Source: Flavobacteriaceae bacterium CG_4_10_14_3_um_filter_33_47 (GTDB taxonomy: Bacteria > Bacteroidota > Bacteroidia > Flavobacteriales > Flavobacteriaceae). From it: a DNA stretch of 36,236 nt. The stretch spans positions 1-36,236 of the forward strand of contig PFKE01000150.1 in the NCBI GenBank assembly GCA_002784145.1. The letters run 5' to 3'. Below, one piece after another: positions 1-8,508 of the stretch (the stretch's first letter is position 1; every line of letters starts with the position of its first letter). Made by a program: the position numbers and the translations under genes. Below the pieces are notes generated by a model. That model made no database searches, was not told the DNA's origin, and worked only from the letters and a program-made list of their open reading frames with translations.

Positions 1-921
1 ATGTGTCATATTGTTTATAAAATCTGTTTTAATTTGAGAGATTTTACGTTGTTTTACTAACTGATACAAGGCACTTGAATAGGCAATAATGATGATTAAT
101 GTAAAAATGAAGGATAACACTATCATACCTATGATGGATGATAAAATAAATTTATTGTCGTCAGGGAAACTCACCAAAAGCTTATAATTACTTTGATTGT
201 TTTCATCGTAAAAAATAGGCACACTGTAGGTAGACTCTAAATTTTTTTCAAAATTATCACTATGCACTTTGGTGGCTAAATCATTACCATATATAGCAAA
301 TTCATAGTCAATATCAATATTGTCTTCTTTTAGCTTTTTAGTTAAAAGACTTGATATTTCTTCTTTTGTTACACGCTGATAAACAGGGACTGTTTTCGCA
401 AAAGCCTTATAATTTTTTTCAAAATAATTTCTTTCCGCATCCAGTAATCGTCCGCTATTAATGAGGTTAACTATGGGCGATTTGCTTAAATCTTTATCTG
501 AAATATCCTCGTTTTTGTACACTTCAAGATTGGAACTTCCTAAAATATTTTTAACGTTAATACTATCTAAACCAATGTCAAAGAGCGACGAAGATAATTT
601 ATAGTTCTCTTCTAAAACTCCACTTTTATAAATAAGTGTTTCTTTTGTATTGTTGTTCTGTTGATAAATGAATAATTGTGATACTGCCGCCGAATCAACT
701 TCTTTATCATTAATTAACTTTACAAAAGGTTCAAAATAAGTATCTAATTCTTTTTCTTCAATAGCATTAGAGACATAATTCAATGTTTTTTTTACATTGA
801 ATTCAAACCGTTCTTTCTCATTCTTTACAGAATCTTTAATATAATATGCTTGAACAAATATAATTCCAATTAAAGACATGCTCATTAACAGAACCAATAG
901 GACAAATATTCTCTTGCTCAT
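1..921 (-). CDS. Sensor histidine kinase, N-terminal part (cut by window edge)
   Basis: The reading frame is open for 307 codons from an ATG at 921 to the window edge. Residues about 5-25 are a hydrophobic membrane anchor, and about 26-260 form an extracytoplasmic sensor region with no domain I recognise. A second membrane segment at about 262-285 (FILSSIIGMIVLSFIFTLII) is followed by a short basic linker. The last residues, TDFINNMTH, are the start of a HisKA phosphoacceptor box, so the autophosphorylated histidine is the final residue in view. The catalytic ATPase domain and any partner response regulator lie outside. It is the last gene of the minus-strand run glycosyltransferase-YbbR-coaE, 80 nt after coaE, so it may be co-transcribed or have its own promoter. 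The sensed signal cannot be inferred. The class call is firm because of the paired membrane segments and the H-box. Confidence 0.85.
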   Translation of the reverse strand, partial: MSKRIFVLLVLLMSMSLIGIIFVQAYYIKDSVKNEKERFEFNVKKTLNYVSNAIEEKELDTYFEPFVKLINDKEVDSAAVSQLFIYQQNNNTKETLIYKSGVLEENYKLSSSLFDIGLDSINVKNILGSSNLEVYKNEDISDKDLSKSPIVNLINSGRLLDAERNYFEKNYKAFAKTVPVYQRVTKEEISSLLTKKLKEDNIDIDYEFAIYGNDLATKVHSDNFEKNLESTYSVPIFYDENNQSNYKLLVSFPDDNKFILSSIIGMIVLSFIFTLIIIIAYSSALYQLVKQRKISQIKTDFINNMTH

Positions 922-1001
922 TGTTCAAAATTAACATTTTAACATTTAGTGCTCTTACGTTTTAACCTTACATTAACAAAAATGTTAAAATTTAAGGTTT
1001 C

Positions 1002-1586
1002 TTATTGATTATCAATTATTTGTTGATGGATTTTAACAACTTGTTCTCTGGTTTTTTCTAAATCTGAATTCACTATGACATAGTGAGATAGCCTAATTTT
1101 TTCTTCATCAGTCCATTGGTTTTTCATGATGGCTTCAATTTTTTCTAAAGTGGTCTCATCGCGCTTTAACAACCGTTCTAGCTTTAATGTTTTAGGAGCT
1201 GTAACCGTAATAATTACATCATATTGCTTATAGCTGTTGTTTTCAAATAAAATAGCGGCCTCGTTAATTACATAAGGTCCTGATTGTTTTTTTATCCATT
1301 TTTTAAAATGACTGGCAACCTTTGGATGAATGATGGTATTCATTTTTTCAAGCAAGGTCTTATCATTAAAAATGGCATTCGCAATATATGGTTTGTTTAA
1401 ATCATTTTCTAAATAAGCTTGTTGCCCAAACAATTCATTAAGCTGTCTTTTGATAACTTTGGATGTTGCCATTAATTTTTTGGCCTCAACATCTGCAATA
1501 AAAACAGGCACACCCAAATCATTAAACATGCTTGCTACGGTTGTTTTTCCGCTTCCAATGCCACCTGTTAAGCCTACTATTTTCAT
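1002..1586 (-). CDS. coaE: Dephospho-CoA kinase
   Basis: CoaE phosphorylates the ribose 3'-OH of dephospho-CoA with ATP, the last step of coenzyme A synthesis, in the cytoplasm. The N terminus carries the P-loop GLTGGIGSGKTT (residues about 5-16), and the characteristic DVEAKKL and HPKV segments follow in family order. I place the start at the ATG at 1586, giving 194 aa, because the P-loop begins right after it; an in-frame ATG at 1610 would add eight basic residues (MKIKNHKH) not typical of the family. It lies downstream of the YbbR-domain gene with an 86-nt gap. coaBC of the same pathway is elsewhere in the window (7290-8501). Confidence 0.95.
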   Translation of the reverse strand: MKIVGLTGGIGSGKTTVASMFNDLGVPVFIADVEAKKLMATSKVIKRQLNELFGQQAYLENDLNKPYIANAIFNDKTLLEKMNTIIHPKVASHFKKWIKKQSGPYVINEAAILFENNSYKQYDVIITVTAPKTLKLERLLKRDETTLEKIEAIMKNQWTDEEKIRLSHYVIVNSDLEKTREQVVKIHQQIIDNQ

Positions 1587-1672
1587 ATGTTTATGGTTCT
1601 TGATTTTCACAAATTACACCTAACATCTATACCATTTAATTTTTATGCCACTGTATTTTTGTTATGGCTGCT

Positions 1673-2638
1673 TTATTCTGTTATGATAAAATCAATATGT
1701 TGCTGGTTTATTTTTGCACTTTTTACTTTTTGGGTCATGTTATTTAACTCAGGCAATAAAAATGTTTGATTGGAACTCACTTTATTGTAATCACAGGTTA
1801 CTTTAAAATCTTTAACTGAGATATCATTGAAGTTTTTTAAACTGGTGTAAAATATGACGTTGATTGCTTTAGGAAAGTACTTTATTTTTAAACCATCTGG
1901 AACATTAATTAATTCAACAGGAACTTTTAAACTGCCTTCTGTGAATTTTTCAACTTTAGCAGTCATTTCAACCGCTTCATTTGAAAAAATTAAATCCTCA
2001 TTGTTTTTTGGTAATTGAAGCTTTAAGGTCATTGAAATGTCACTTTTTACATTTTCCAACGTTATTTTTTCAGTTTGAATACTAGTAATGGGTTTAACCA
2101 ATTCGTTTGGACCAACAACCTGAATGGAATCGGGATGCATTTCATAAAGCTTGAAAGTATCAAATCCAGGACTAAAATTAATGGTAGCATTAACAACCAC
2201 AGGTATTTTCTTTATCAAATTAACATCAAACCTAAAATAAATATTATCTGGACTCACATTTAGTAGTTCTTCCTGGCTTCCAAATTCTGAGTCGCTCTTA
2301 AAAAAAACAGCAGACTTGTTCAAAATATATTCTGAACCCTTTTTGGTAACATCTTTCTTAAAATCTATGGTAATTTCAGGTTTTTTAAGGTAGTATTTAA
2401 GCCAATTAAACCCGTAGGTTTTTAGGGTAATATTAAGTTTTGCATTGGTGTCATTCAAAATGACATGTTCTTGAGGCACATTTACCTTGTCTATCTCAAA
2501 AACTAGGGTATTGGTATACTCTTTTGATAATTTAGAAAAAATTAAAATCAAAAAAGCCATGATAAGAAATAAAAAAAACACATTGATTTTTCTATTCTTA
2601 ATACCTGAAATAATATTTGATTTTAATGTCTTAATCAT
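1673..2638 (-). CDS. YbbR-like (CdaR-type) membrane-anchored protein
   Basis: A 321-aa protein with one N-terminal membrane segment (about residues 20-38, VFFLFLIMAFLILIFSKL) and a long beta-rich extracytoplasmic part. Repeats of the type 'IPVVVNATINFSPGF...I.VVGPNELVKPITSIQTEKI' are typical of YbbR domains. In Firmicutes, CdaR is a YbbR protein that regulates the diadenylate cyclase CdaA; no cyclase gene is visible here, so that role is not implied. The start codon overlaps the glycosyltransferase stop (ATGA at 2635-2638), suggesting translational coupling, and coaE follows. This gene order is common in flavobacteria as I remember it. Family assignment is good; function is unknown. Confidence 0.75.
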   Translation of the reverse strand: MIKTLKSNIISGIKNRKINVFFLFLIMAFLILIFSKLSKEYTNTLVFEIDKVNVPQEHVILNDTNAKLNITLKTYGFNWLKYYLKKPEITIDFKKDVTKKGSEYILNKSAVFFKSDSEFGSQEELLNVSPDNIYFRFDVNLIKKIPVVVNATINFSPGFDTFKLYEMHPDSIQVVGPNELVKPITSIQTEKITLENVKSDISMTLKLQLPKNNEDLIFSNEAVEMTAKVEKFTEGSLKVPVELINVPDGLKIKYFPKAINVIFYTSLKNFNDISVKDFKVTCDYNKVSSNQTFLLPELNNMTQKVKSAKINQQHIDFIITE

Positions 2639-3642
2639 TTTAGTTTAAAAAATAAATGAGAAAATATCGATTCTGGTTGCTTATTTGAAATTTTCAATAA
2701 TATCGTTGATTTTATAAAACCATAACCATAACCAAAAAACTGAACCAATATTGCCAACAATGCCAATAACGTTACCTGTAAGTTTCTCGTTGAAATTAAC
2801 GCAGTAACAAATAATATTATAAAATACGCTGTATATACGAATAAACCCCATTTTATTTGAAATAAAAAAAGTGCTATTGCCACTAATAAACCCATGCTAA
2901 ACAAACTAGGAAACCAATACGTTATTTTTTTGGTTTTTGGATGCCAATAATTTAAAATAGGCCTAACCAAACCAAATTTATAAACTTGCTGATAAAACTT
3001 TTTCCATGAAATTCTTCGCTTATGAAACACATAGGCTTCAGGAATTAACTTTGTTTTGTAACCCAAATTCCAGAGACGAATGGATAAATCTGGATCTTCT
3101 CCCGGATGAATCCTACCAAAACCGTTTGATGCTTCAAATGCTTTCTTAGAAATTCCCATGTTGAAACTTCTGGGCTGAAACGTATTCAGAGTATTTTTGT
3201 GCCCTCTAATGCCTCCAGTGGTAATAAACGAAGTCATTGAAAAATTAATCGCTTTTTGAAGGTTTGAAAACGATTTGTGCGCTGCATCAGGACCACCAAA
3301 ACAATCTACATACTCTTTTTTTAAACTTTTTGAGACTTCTGTTAAATAATGGGAAGGCAAAATGCAATCTGAATCTAAAATGATAAAATAATTGCCTTTG
3401 GCATGGGTCATTCCAAAGTTTCTGGAATCGCCCGGACCAGAGTTTTCCTTGAAGAAATAAGAAATATTGAGTTTATTTTTGAAGGTTTCTACAACTTCTT
3501 TTGAAGACATCGATGAGCCATCTTCAATGATTACAATTTCAAAGGTTTCATTAGTATCTAGCTGAGTAAAGCTTTGCAAAAGCTCTTGTATTTCGTCAGG
3601 ACGATTAAAAACTGGAATGATAAATGAAAACTGTAATTGCAT
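2635..3642 (-). CDS. Glycosyltransferase family 2, membrane-associated
   Basis: A 335-aa GT-A fold transferase that should use a nucleotide-sugar donor at the inner face of the cytoplasmic membrane. The N terminus is the classic FSFIIPVFNRPDEI strand-loop; the metal-binding DxD motif is ILDSDC (D90, D92); a GEDPDLSIRLWNLGYK block around residues 187-203 supplies the ED motif of inverting GT2 enzymes. The last ~90 residues contain two or more hydrophobic segments that would anchor it. Donor and acceptor cannot be told from sequence. It heads the minus-strand run that continues into the YbbR, coaE and kinase genes. A promoter -7 box ends only 4 nt before the ATG, so the mRNA is probably leaderless. 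Confidence 0.85.
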   Translation of the reverse strand: MQLQFSFIIPVFNRPDEIQELLQSFTQLDTNETFEIVIIEDGSSMSSKEVVETFKNKLNISYFFKENSGPGDSRNFGMTHAKGNYFIILDSDCILPSHYLTEVSKSLKKEYVDCFGGPDAAHKSFSNLQKAINFSMTSFITTGGIRGHKNTLNTFQPRSFNMGISKKAFEASNGFGRIHPGEDPDLSIRLWNLGYKTKLIPEAYVFHKRRISWKKFYQQVYKFGLVRPILNYWHPKTKKITYWFPSLFSMGLLVAIALFLFQIKWGLFVYTAYFIILFVTALISTRNLQVTLLALLAILVQFFGYGYGFIKSTILLKISNKQPESIFSHLFFKLK

Positions 3643-3646
3643 ACTA

Positions 3647-3654
3647 CAAATGTA
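3647..3654 (-). promoter_or_regulatory. Promoter -7 box of the glycosyltransferase gene
   Basis: The minus strand reads TACATTTG, a perfect match to the Bacteroidota -7 element TAnnTTTG. The box ends 4 nt before the ATG at 3642, so the predicted first transcribed base is at about 3643 and the message would be essentially leaderless. I find no good -33 element 19-21 bp upstream; that space is occupied by the fabI terminator. Confidence 0.5.
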
Positions 3655-3665
3655 ACTAAACCAAT

Positions 3666-3693
3666 CAAAAAAGCCACCGTTTTATAGGTGGCT
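3666..3693 (-). terminator. Intrinsic terminator after fabI
   Basis: On the minus strand AGCCACC (3693-3687), an 8-nt loop and GGTGGCT (3678-3672) form a perfect 7-bp stem followed by a run of T residues (3671-3666). It sits about 25 nt past the fabI stop codon and separates fabI from the glycosyltransferase unit. Confidence 0.85.
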
Positions 3694-3717
3694 AGTTTAT
3701 CTTATGTATCTAAAAAA

Positions 3718-4533
3718 TTATTCTTTCATAAATGTTTCCATAATGGCATCACTAACGCCCATATTACTAAAACCTCCATCGTTATAAAGATTTTGTAAGG
3801 TAACACGTTTTGTTAAATCACTGAATAATGAAACCGTGTAATTGGCGCAATCTAATGCCGTTGCATTTCCTAGTGGCGACATCTTATCGGCATAAGCAAT
3901 AAAGCCATCAAATCCTTTTACACCGCTTCCAGCCGTTGTTGGCGTTGGTGATTGTGAAATGGTATTGACACGAACCTTTTTATCTCTTCCAAAGAAATAG
4001 CCAAAACTACGGGCTATACTTTCTAAGTACGCTTTATTATCTGCCATATCATTATAATCTGGAAATACACGTTGTGCTGCCATATAACTTAAGGCCACAA
4101 TACTTCCCCATTCATTCATAGCATCTGCTTTATAAAGGGTTTGCATTACTTTATGAAAAGACATTGCCGAAACATCGGTTCCTTTTTGAGTCCATTCATA
4201 ATTTTGATCGGTGTAGTGTTTTCCTTTACGTACGTTAATTGACATGCCTATGGAATGCAAAACAAAATCAATTTTGCCCCCTAGAATTTCCATAGATTTT
4301 GCTACTAAATTTTCTAAATCTTCTAACGATGTAGCATCAGCAGGAATAATTTGAGACCCAGTTTTTTCAGCTAATTCATTAATTTGTCCCATTCGCATCG
4401 CTACGGGTGCATTGGTTAATACAAATTGTCCGCCTTCTTCATGAACGCGTTCTGCCGTTTTCCAAGCAATTGAATTTGAGTCTAAAGCTCCAAAAATGAT
4501 TCCCTTCTTTCCTTTTAGTAAATTGTATGACAT
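3718..4533 (-). CDS. fabI: Enoyl-[acyl-carrier-protein] reductase (NADH)
   Basis: FabI reduces trans-2-enoyl-ACP, the last step of each round of type II fatty acid elongation, in the cytoplasm. At 271 aa it has the expected size. The nucleotide-binding segment GIIFGALDSNSIAW (about 11-24) is the FabI variant of the Rossmann glycine loop. Catalytic residues are visible as Y150, Y160 and K167 in SYMAAQRVFPDYNDMADNK, matching the Tyr-Tyr-Lys arrangement of E. coli FabI (Y146/Y156/K163). It is the sole gene of its unit, with its own terminator downstream. The predicted 5' UTR is about 108 nt and mostly a heptamer tandem repeat, unusual for an essential gene. Confidence 0.95.
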   Translation of the reverse strand: MSYNLLKGKKGIIFGALDSNSIAWKTAERVHEEGGQFVLTNAPVAMRMGQINELAEKTGSQIIPADATSLEDLENLVAKSMEILGGKIDFVLHSIGMSINVRKGKHYTDQNYEWTQKGTDVSAMSFHKVMQTLYKADAMNEWGSIVALSYMAAQRVFPDYNDMADNKAYLESIARSFGYFFGRDKKVRVNTISQSPTPTTAGSGVKGFDGFIAYADKMSPLGNATALDCANYTVSLFSDLTKRVTLQNLYNDGGFSNMGVSDAIMETFMKE

Positions 4534-4537
4534 ATGT

Positions 4538-4614
4538 TTTGGTATTTGGTATTTGGTATTTTGTATTTTGTTTTTGGTATTTGGTATTTGGTATTTGGTA
4601 TTTGGTATTTTGTT
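4538..4614 (-). repeat. Heptanucleotide tandem repeat (TACCAAA)n in the fabI leader
   Basis: On the coding strand of fabI there are five perfect tandem copies of TACCAAA (4607-4573), a slightly degenerate stretch with TACAAAA (to about 4559), and three more perfect copies (4558-4538), ending 4 nt before the fabI ATG. The array lies between a -7 box at 4653-4646 and the start codon, so it should be transcribed as 5' UTR. Short arrays like this can change copy number by slippage. The array has no G on the coding strand and should be unstructured as RNA. Confidence 0.9.
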
Positions 4615-4645
4615 TTTGGGGTTTGGTTTTGTCTTTATAAGCGTT

Positions 4646-4653
4646 CAAAGGTA
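4646..4653 (-). promoter_or_regulatory. Promoter -7 box of fabI
   Basis: The minus strand reads TACCTTTG, a perfect TAnnTTTG element. The predicted transcription start is at about 4642, which places the heptamer array in a 5' UTR of about 108 nt. No clear -33 element is seen at the usual spacing. Confidence 0.5.
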
Positions 4654-4693
4654 AAAAACTTTCAACTTTTAAACTTTAAACTGTTAAACTATT

Positions 4694-6346
4694 TTAATTA
4701 AGTAATTCTTTAGCATGTGCAATAGCAGAAGACGACATTTCTATACCACCTAACATTTGAGCAATTTCTACAATACGTTCGTCATGATTTAATTTCATAA
4801 GGTTGGTTCTTGTTATGTTGTTAACATCTTCTTTATACACTTTAAAATGCGTGTGGCCTTTGGCAGCAATTTGTGGCAAGTGTGTAATGGAAATTACCTG
4901 CATGGTCTTGCTCATTAACAACATAATATCTCCCATTTTATTTGAAATTTCACCAGAAACTCCAGAATCAATCTCATCAAAAATAATGGTTGGCAATTGA
5001 ATGTATTTTGAAAGCACCGATTTTATGGCCAACATAATTCTTGATAATTCTCCTCCAGAAGCCGCTTTCTTGAGTTCATTAAATTGTCCGCCTTTATTGG
5101 CCGAAAACAAAAAGGACAATTCATCTTTACCGTTATTTAAAAATTTTTCACTTAAACTGCAATCAATGTTAAATTGAGCATTGGGCATTCCTAAACCAGA
5201 TAAAATAGTTTCTAATTGATTGGTTAATTCCGGGATAGCATTTTCTCGGTTTTGATGAATTTTATTGGCTATCGTATTTAATTGTTCGGCTTTAGAATTA
5301 ATTTCAGTTTGCTTTTTTTGAATCGTATCGTCAAGGTTTTCAGTGATGGATACTTTTTCTTCCAATTCATTTTTAATTTTAATTAATTCTGAAATAGTAC
5401 TTGCAGAATGTTTTAGCATTAAATTATTGATACGTGTTAATTTAGCATTTACTATTTCCAATCTTTTAGGATCTGCCTCTAAAGAATCGTTGAAATTATC
5501 AACCTCTTTAAAAATATCGTCCATTTCAATTAGACTGCTTTCTACTCTGCCATATAACTCTTCATATTTGGATGAAAATCCTTTTAATTTTTGAAAATGA
5601 ATCTTTAATTCATTAAGTGTTGATAAAATGCCAATTTGTTCTTCACTTAACAGTTGATAAGATGCTGCAAGTTTCTCTTTTATGGCTTCAACATTGCTTA
5701 AGGTTTCATATTCTTCTTCAAGCAATTCCAATTCACCTTCAATAAGATTGGCTTCTATGAGTTCATTTAATAAAAACAAATAATAATCATGTTCTTTGAT
5801 GGCTTCTGCTTGAAAACTAAGCAACTCTTTAAGCTCTTTTTCTGAAGTTTTATATGCTTTTAAATCTAATTTATAGTGCTGCAATAAGGTTTCGTTGTTT
5901 GCCAACACATCTATAACTTGAAATTGAAACTCATTACTAACTAGTTGCAAGGTTTGATGTTGAGAATGAATGTCTATTAAGCGTTCGCCAATAACTTGTA
6001 AGCTGTTAAGATTTACGGGGGAATCATTTATAAAAGCTCTTGATTTTCCCGAAGGTAAAATTTCTCTTCGAATAATGGTTTGATTTTCATAATCGCAATC
6101 CTCTTTTTCAAAAAGTGCCTTGAGATGGTAATTAGACACCTCAAAAACTGCTTCAATAACACATTTTTGTGAAGTATCTTTTAAACTGCTTAAATCGGCT
6201 CGTTTTCCAAGAATTAATGACAAACCACCAAGTAATATGGATTTTCCAGCGCCAGTTTCACCAGTAATAATTGATAATCCATTGTTGAATTCAACATGAA
6301 GGCTATCAATTAAAGCATAATTTTGTATGGATAATGATGTTAACAA
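4694..6346 (-). CDS. recN: DNA repair protein RecN
   Basis: RecN is an SMC-like ATPase that acts early in recombinational repair of double-strand breaks. The protein is 550 aa, normal for the family. The Walker A loop GETGAGKS is at 29-36. The middle (about 150-375) is a Glu/Lys-rich coiled coil. The C-terminal half has the ABC signature region KAASGGELSRIMLAI and Walker B segment TIIFDEIDSGVSG, followed by ITHLPQIAAKGHTHFKV. The start is the TTG at 6346, because it gives the family N terminus MLTSLSIQNYALID; no ATG fits. The 63-nt gap after porD makes co-transcription with the bamD-porD cluster possible. Confidence 0.95.
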   Translation of the reverse strand: MLTSLSIQNYALIDSLHVEFNNGLSIITGETGAGKSILLGGLSLILGKRADLSSLKDTSQKCVIEAVFEVSNYHLKALFEKEDCDYENQTIIRREILPSGKSRAFINDSPVNLNSLQVIGERLIDIHSQHQTLQLVSNEFQFQVIDVLANNETLLQHYKLDLKAYKTSEKELKELLSFQAEAIKEHDYYLFLLNELIEANLIEGELELLEEEYETLSNVEAIKEKLAASYQLLSEEQIGILSTLNELKIHFQKLKGFSSKYEELYGRVESSLIEMDDIFKEVDNFNDSLEADPKRLEIVNAKLTRINNLMLKHSASTISELIKIKNELEEKVSITENLDDTIQKKQTEINSKAEQLNTIANKIHQNRENAIPELTNQLETILSGLGMPNAQFNIDCSLSEKFLNNGKDELSFLFSANKGGQFNELKKAASGGELSRIMLAIKSVLSKYIQLPTIIFDEIDSGVSGEISNKMGDIMLLMSKTMQVISITHLPQIAAKGHTHFKVYKEDVNNITRTNLMKLNHDERIVEIAQMLGGIEMSSSAIAHAKELLN

Positions 6347-6409
6347 ATTGGCTAAACAGTTTTGTGATTTATGAAATTAAAGATCGTTAAGTTTTAAATT
6401 TAAAACAAC

Positions 6410-7297
6410 TTAAAACTTAATATTTCTCCATTTGCTGCCATAAGTAGGCGCTACTTTTTGTAAGGTTTCTGTAACTTTGGCAATATCAACACTCGGACCA
6501 TCACTGAATATTTGTTGAATCTCGTCTGACTTGGCATCAAAAAACGTTCGTAATAAAAATGAATTTGGTCTTCGGCTATTCATAACTTCAAATTGTTGCA
6601 GTGCAGAAACAATAACCTCTTTACCTGCTTTGGCATTATCGCTCATAACATCCAAACCTTCTCTGTGGTAAAGGTACATGACCTCTCTGTATTCTTTAAA
6701 TGTTGGCGATAATATATTATCAATTAAAGCAAATCTACTTTGCAAACCGTCTTCTAGTTTCCAACCGCTAAAATTTTCTTGTTGAGAATAATTTACGATA
6801 TTTTGGGCTTGTTTTAAATAGGCTTCGCCACCATTTTTAGAAAACGAATCGGCATCTAAGGCTAAAGCCATATACACATGGAATGCCAATACAGAAACTA
6901 AATTAGATTCGTATTGTGTTGGATTAAAAATAATATTTTGAAATTCTAAATATCTGAATGTAAAATCTTTATCGTTAATATTATATAAAGAAGTACTGTA
7001 AGAAGATCCAAATATCGGTCTTGAAGATTGCACTTGAATAGTACCTTGAAATACTTCGCCACTATAATCACTAATATTAATGACCATACTGCAATTAATG
7101 CGTTCTTGTGGTGCAAATGTTCTATTAGTCCATTTAGTATTATTAACAAACTCTGAGAGTTGTTTTTCTAAATTTTTAAAAATACTTTGGTTCTCATTGC
7201 CAGTTTGTTGGGCATTAACCACCACATTGCAATTTAGTTCTTGAGAAAAACCAGAGAAACCTAAAGACAAAAAAAGAATGTATAAGATATTACGCAT
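6410..7297 (-). CDS. porD: Type IX secretion system protein PorD (DUF4835 family)
   Basis: A 295-aa exported protein with an N-terminal signal peptide (about 1-18, cleaved near GFSQ). The pattern QELNCNVVVNAQQ near the N terminus and ERINCSMVINISDY, with FRYLEFQNIIFNPTQYESNL in the middle, is what I know from DUF4835 proteins, named PorD in the Bacteroidota-specific type IX secretion system that moves proteins across the outer membrane. Its biochemical role is not established. Its start overlaps the coaBC stop by 8 nt, so it is translated from the bamD-rpoZ-coaBC message. Its presence indicates the organism probably has a T9SS, although no other T9SS component is in this window. Confidence 0.75.
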   Translation of the reverse strand: MRNILYILFLSLGFSGFSQELNCNVVVNAQQTGNENQSIFKNLEKQLSEFVNNTKWTNRTFAPQERINCSMVINISDYSGEVFQGTIQVQSSRPIFGSSYSTSLYNINDKDFTFRYLEFQNIIFNPTQYESNLVSVLAFHVYMALALDADSFSKNGGEAYLKQAQNIVNYSQQENFSGWKLEDGLQSRFALIDNILSPTFKEYREVMYLYHREGLDVMSDNAKAGKEVIVSALQQFEVMNSRRPNSFLLRTFFDAKSDEIQQIFSDGPSVDIAKVTETLQKVAPTYGSKWRNIKF

Positions 7298-8501
7298 TTA
7301 GTTGTTTTATAATTTCGTTCAATAAATCTTTGGCTACCTCTGCTTTAGATTTTAATTGAAATTCGTTGACGTTTTCATAATTATCAATAAAAGTTACTTT
7401 ATTGGTTTCTGTTTTAAAACCGGCACCTTTATCGTTTAACGAATTTAAAACAATTAAATTTAAATTCTTAGCTTTTAATTTTGCTTTTGCATTTTCCAGT
7501 TCATTATTGGTTTCTAAAGCAAATCCAACCAAAAACTGCTGTTTTTTAATAGCCCCTAAAGAGGCTAAAATATCTTTGGTTTTTTCCAGCTCTAATGTTA
7601 ACGTGTTATCGTTCTTTTTTATTTTCTGAAAAGCAACTTGTTTTGGTTTAAAATCTGCAACGGCGGCTGAAAGTATCGCTATATCAATATTATTATAATA
7701 TTGATGAACCGTGTTATACATTTCTTCTGCTGAAACTACTGATAGTACTTTAATTAAACTGTGAGAAACTGTTTGTGCCGTTGGTCCAGATATTAAAATA
7801 ACCTCAGCGCCTAAATTTGCTGCTGCTTTGGCAATTTCAAAGCCCATTTTTCCGCTTGAGTGATTGCCTATAAACCTAACAGGATCTATGGCTTCATACG
7901 TTGGTCCAGCGGTGATGAGTACTTTCTTGCCCTTTAATGGCAATTTATTTAAGATATCGTTTTCAATGAATGACACAATATCTTCAGGTTCAGCCATTCT
8001 GCCTTCACCTATCAATCCACTTGCTAATTCACCGCTTGTTGCGGGAATCATAATATTTCCAAAACTTTTTAATATTTGAAACGAACGCAATGCTGTTGGA
8101 TGTTTATACATATCCAAATCCATGGCTGGGGCAAAATAAACGGGGCATTTAGCCGATAAATAAGTGGCTAATAATAAATTGTCGCAAACACCATTTGCCA
8201 TTTTAGACAAAGTATTGGCGGTTGCCGGCGCAATAATCATTAAATCTGCCCAAAGGGCTAAATCTACATGACTATTCCACACGGCATTATCATCATCTTC
8301 AGAGGTGAATGATGAATATACTGGATTTTTTGAAAGGGTTGATAAGGTTAAAGGCGTTACAAATTCTTTTGAAGCTGGTGTCATAACCACTTTTACATGA
8401 GCACCAAATTTAACAAATAACCTAACTAAGGAAGCTGTTTTATAAGCGGCTATACCGGCTGTAATGCCTAAAAGTATATGTTTGCCGCTTAATATTGACA
8501 T
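7290..8501 (-). CDS. coaBC: Bifunctional phosphopantothenoylcysteine decarboxylase / phosphopantothenate-cysteine ligase
   Basis: This 403-aa fusion carries out two successive steps of coenzyme A synthesis: CTP-dependent joining of cysteine to phosphopantothenate (C-terminal CoaB) and FMN-dependent decarboxylation to phosphopantetheine (N-terminal CoaC). CoaC covers about 1-180, with ILLGITAGIAAYKTA for flavin binding, catalytic H78 in WNSHVDLALWAD, and PAMDLDM for substrate binding. CoaB begins at about 190 with GKKVLITAGPTYEAIDPVRF and has the ISNxSSGKMG-like segment GNHSSGKMG. It lies 7 nt after rpoZ and overlaps porD by 8 nt, so it is the centre of a compact operon. Confidence 0.95.
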   Translation of the reverse strand: MSILSGKHILLGITAGIAAYKTASLVRLFVKFGAHVKVVMTPASKEFVTPLTLSTLSKNPVYSSFTSEDDDNAVWNSHVDLALWADLMIIAPATANTLSKMANGVCDNLLLATYLSAKCPVYFAPAMDLDMYKHPTALRSFQILKSFGNIMIPATSGELASGLIGEGRMAEPEDIVSFIENDILNKLPLKGKKVLITAGPTYEAIDPVRFIGNHSSGKMGFEIAKAAANLGAEVILISGPTAQTVSHSLIKVLSVVSAEEMYNTVHQYYNNIDIAILSAAVADFKPKQVAFQKIKKNDNTLTLELEKTKDILASLGAIKKQQFLVGFALETNNELENAKAKLKAKNLNLIVLNSLNDKGAGFKTETNKVTFIDNYENVNEFQLKSKAEVAKDLLNEIIKQLNA

Positions 8502-8508
8502 AGCTAAA

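Noticed and set aside
922-1001. An 11-bp inverted repeat (TTTTAACATTT / AAATGTTAAAA) between coaE and the kinase gene
   Set aside because: Entirely A/T with a loop of about 30 nt, no proper T-run; too weak to call a terminator or operator.
4439-4648. A 69-codon frame upstream of and overlapping fabI, rich in the repeated peptide TKYQIPN
   Set aside because: It is only the translation of the (TACCAAA)n array; it overlaps the well-supported fabI start in another frame and has no family resemblance.
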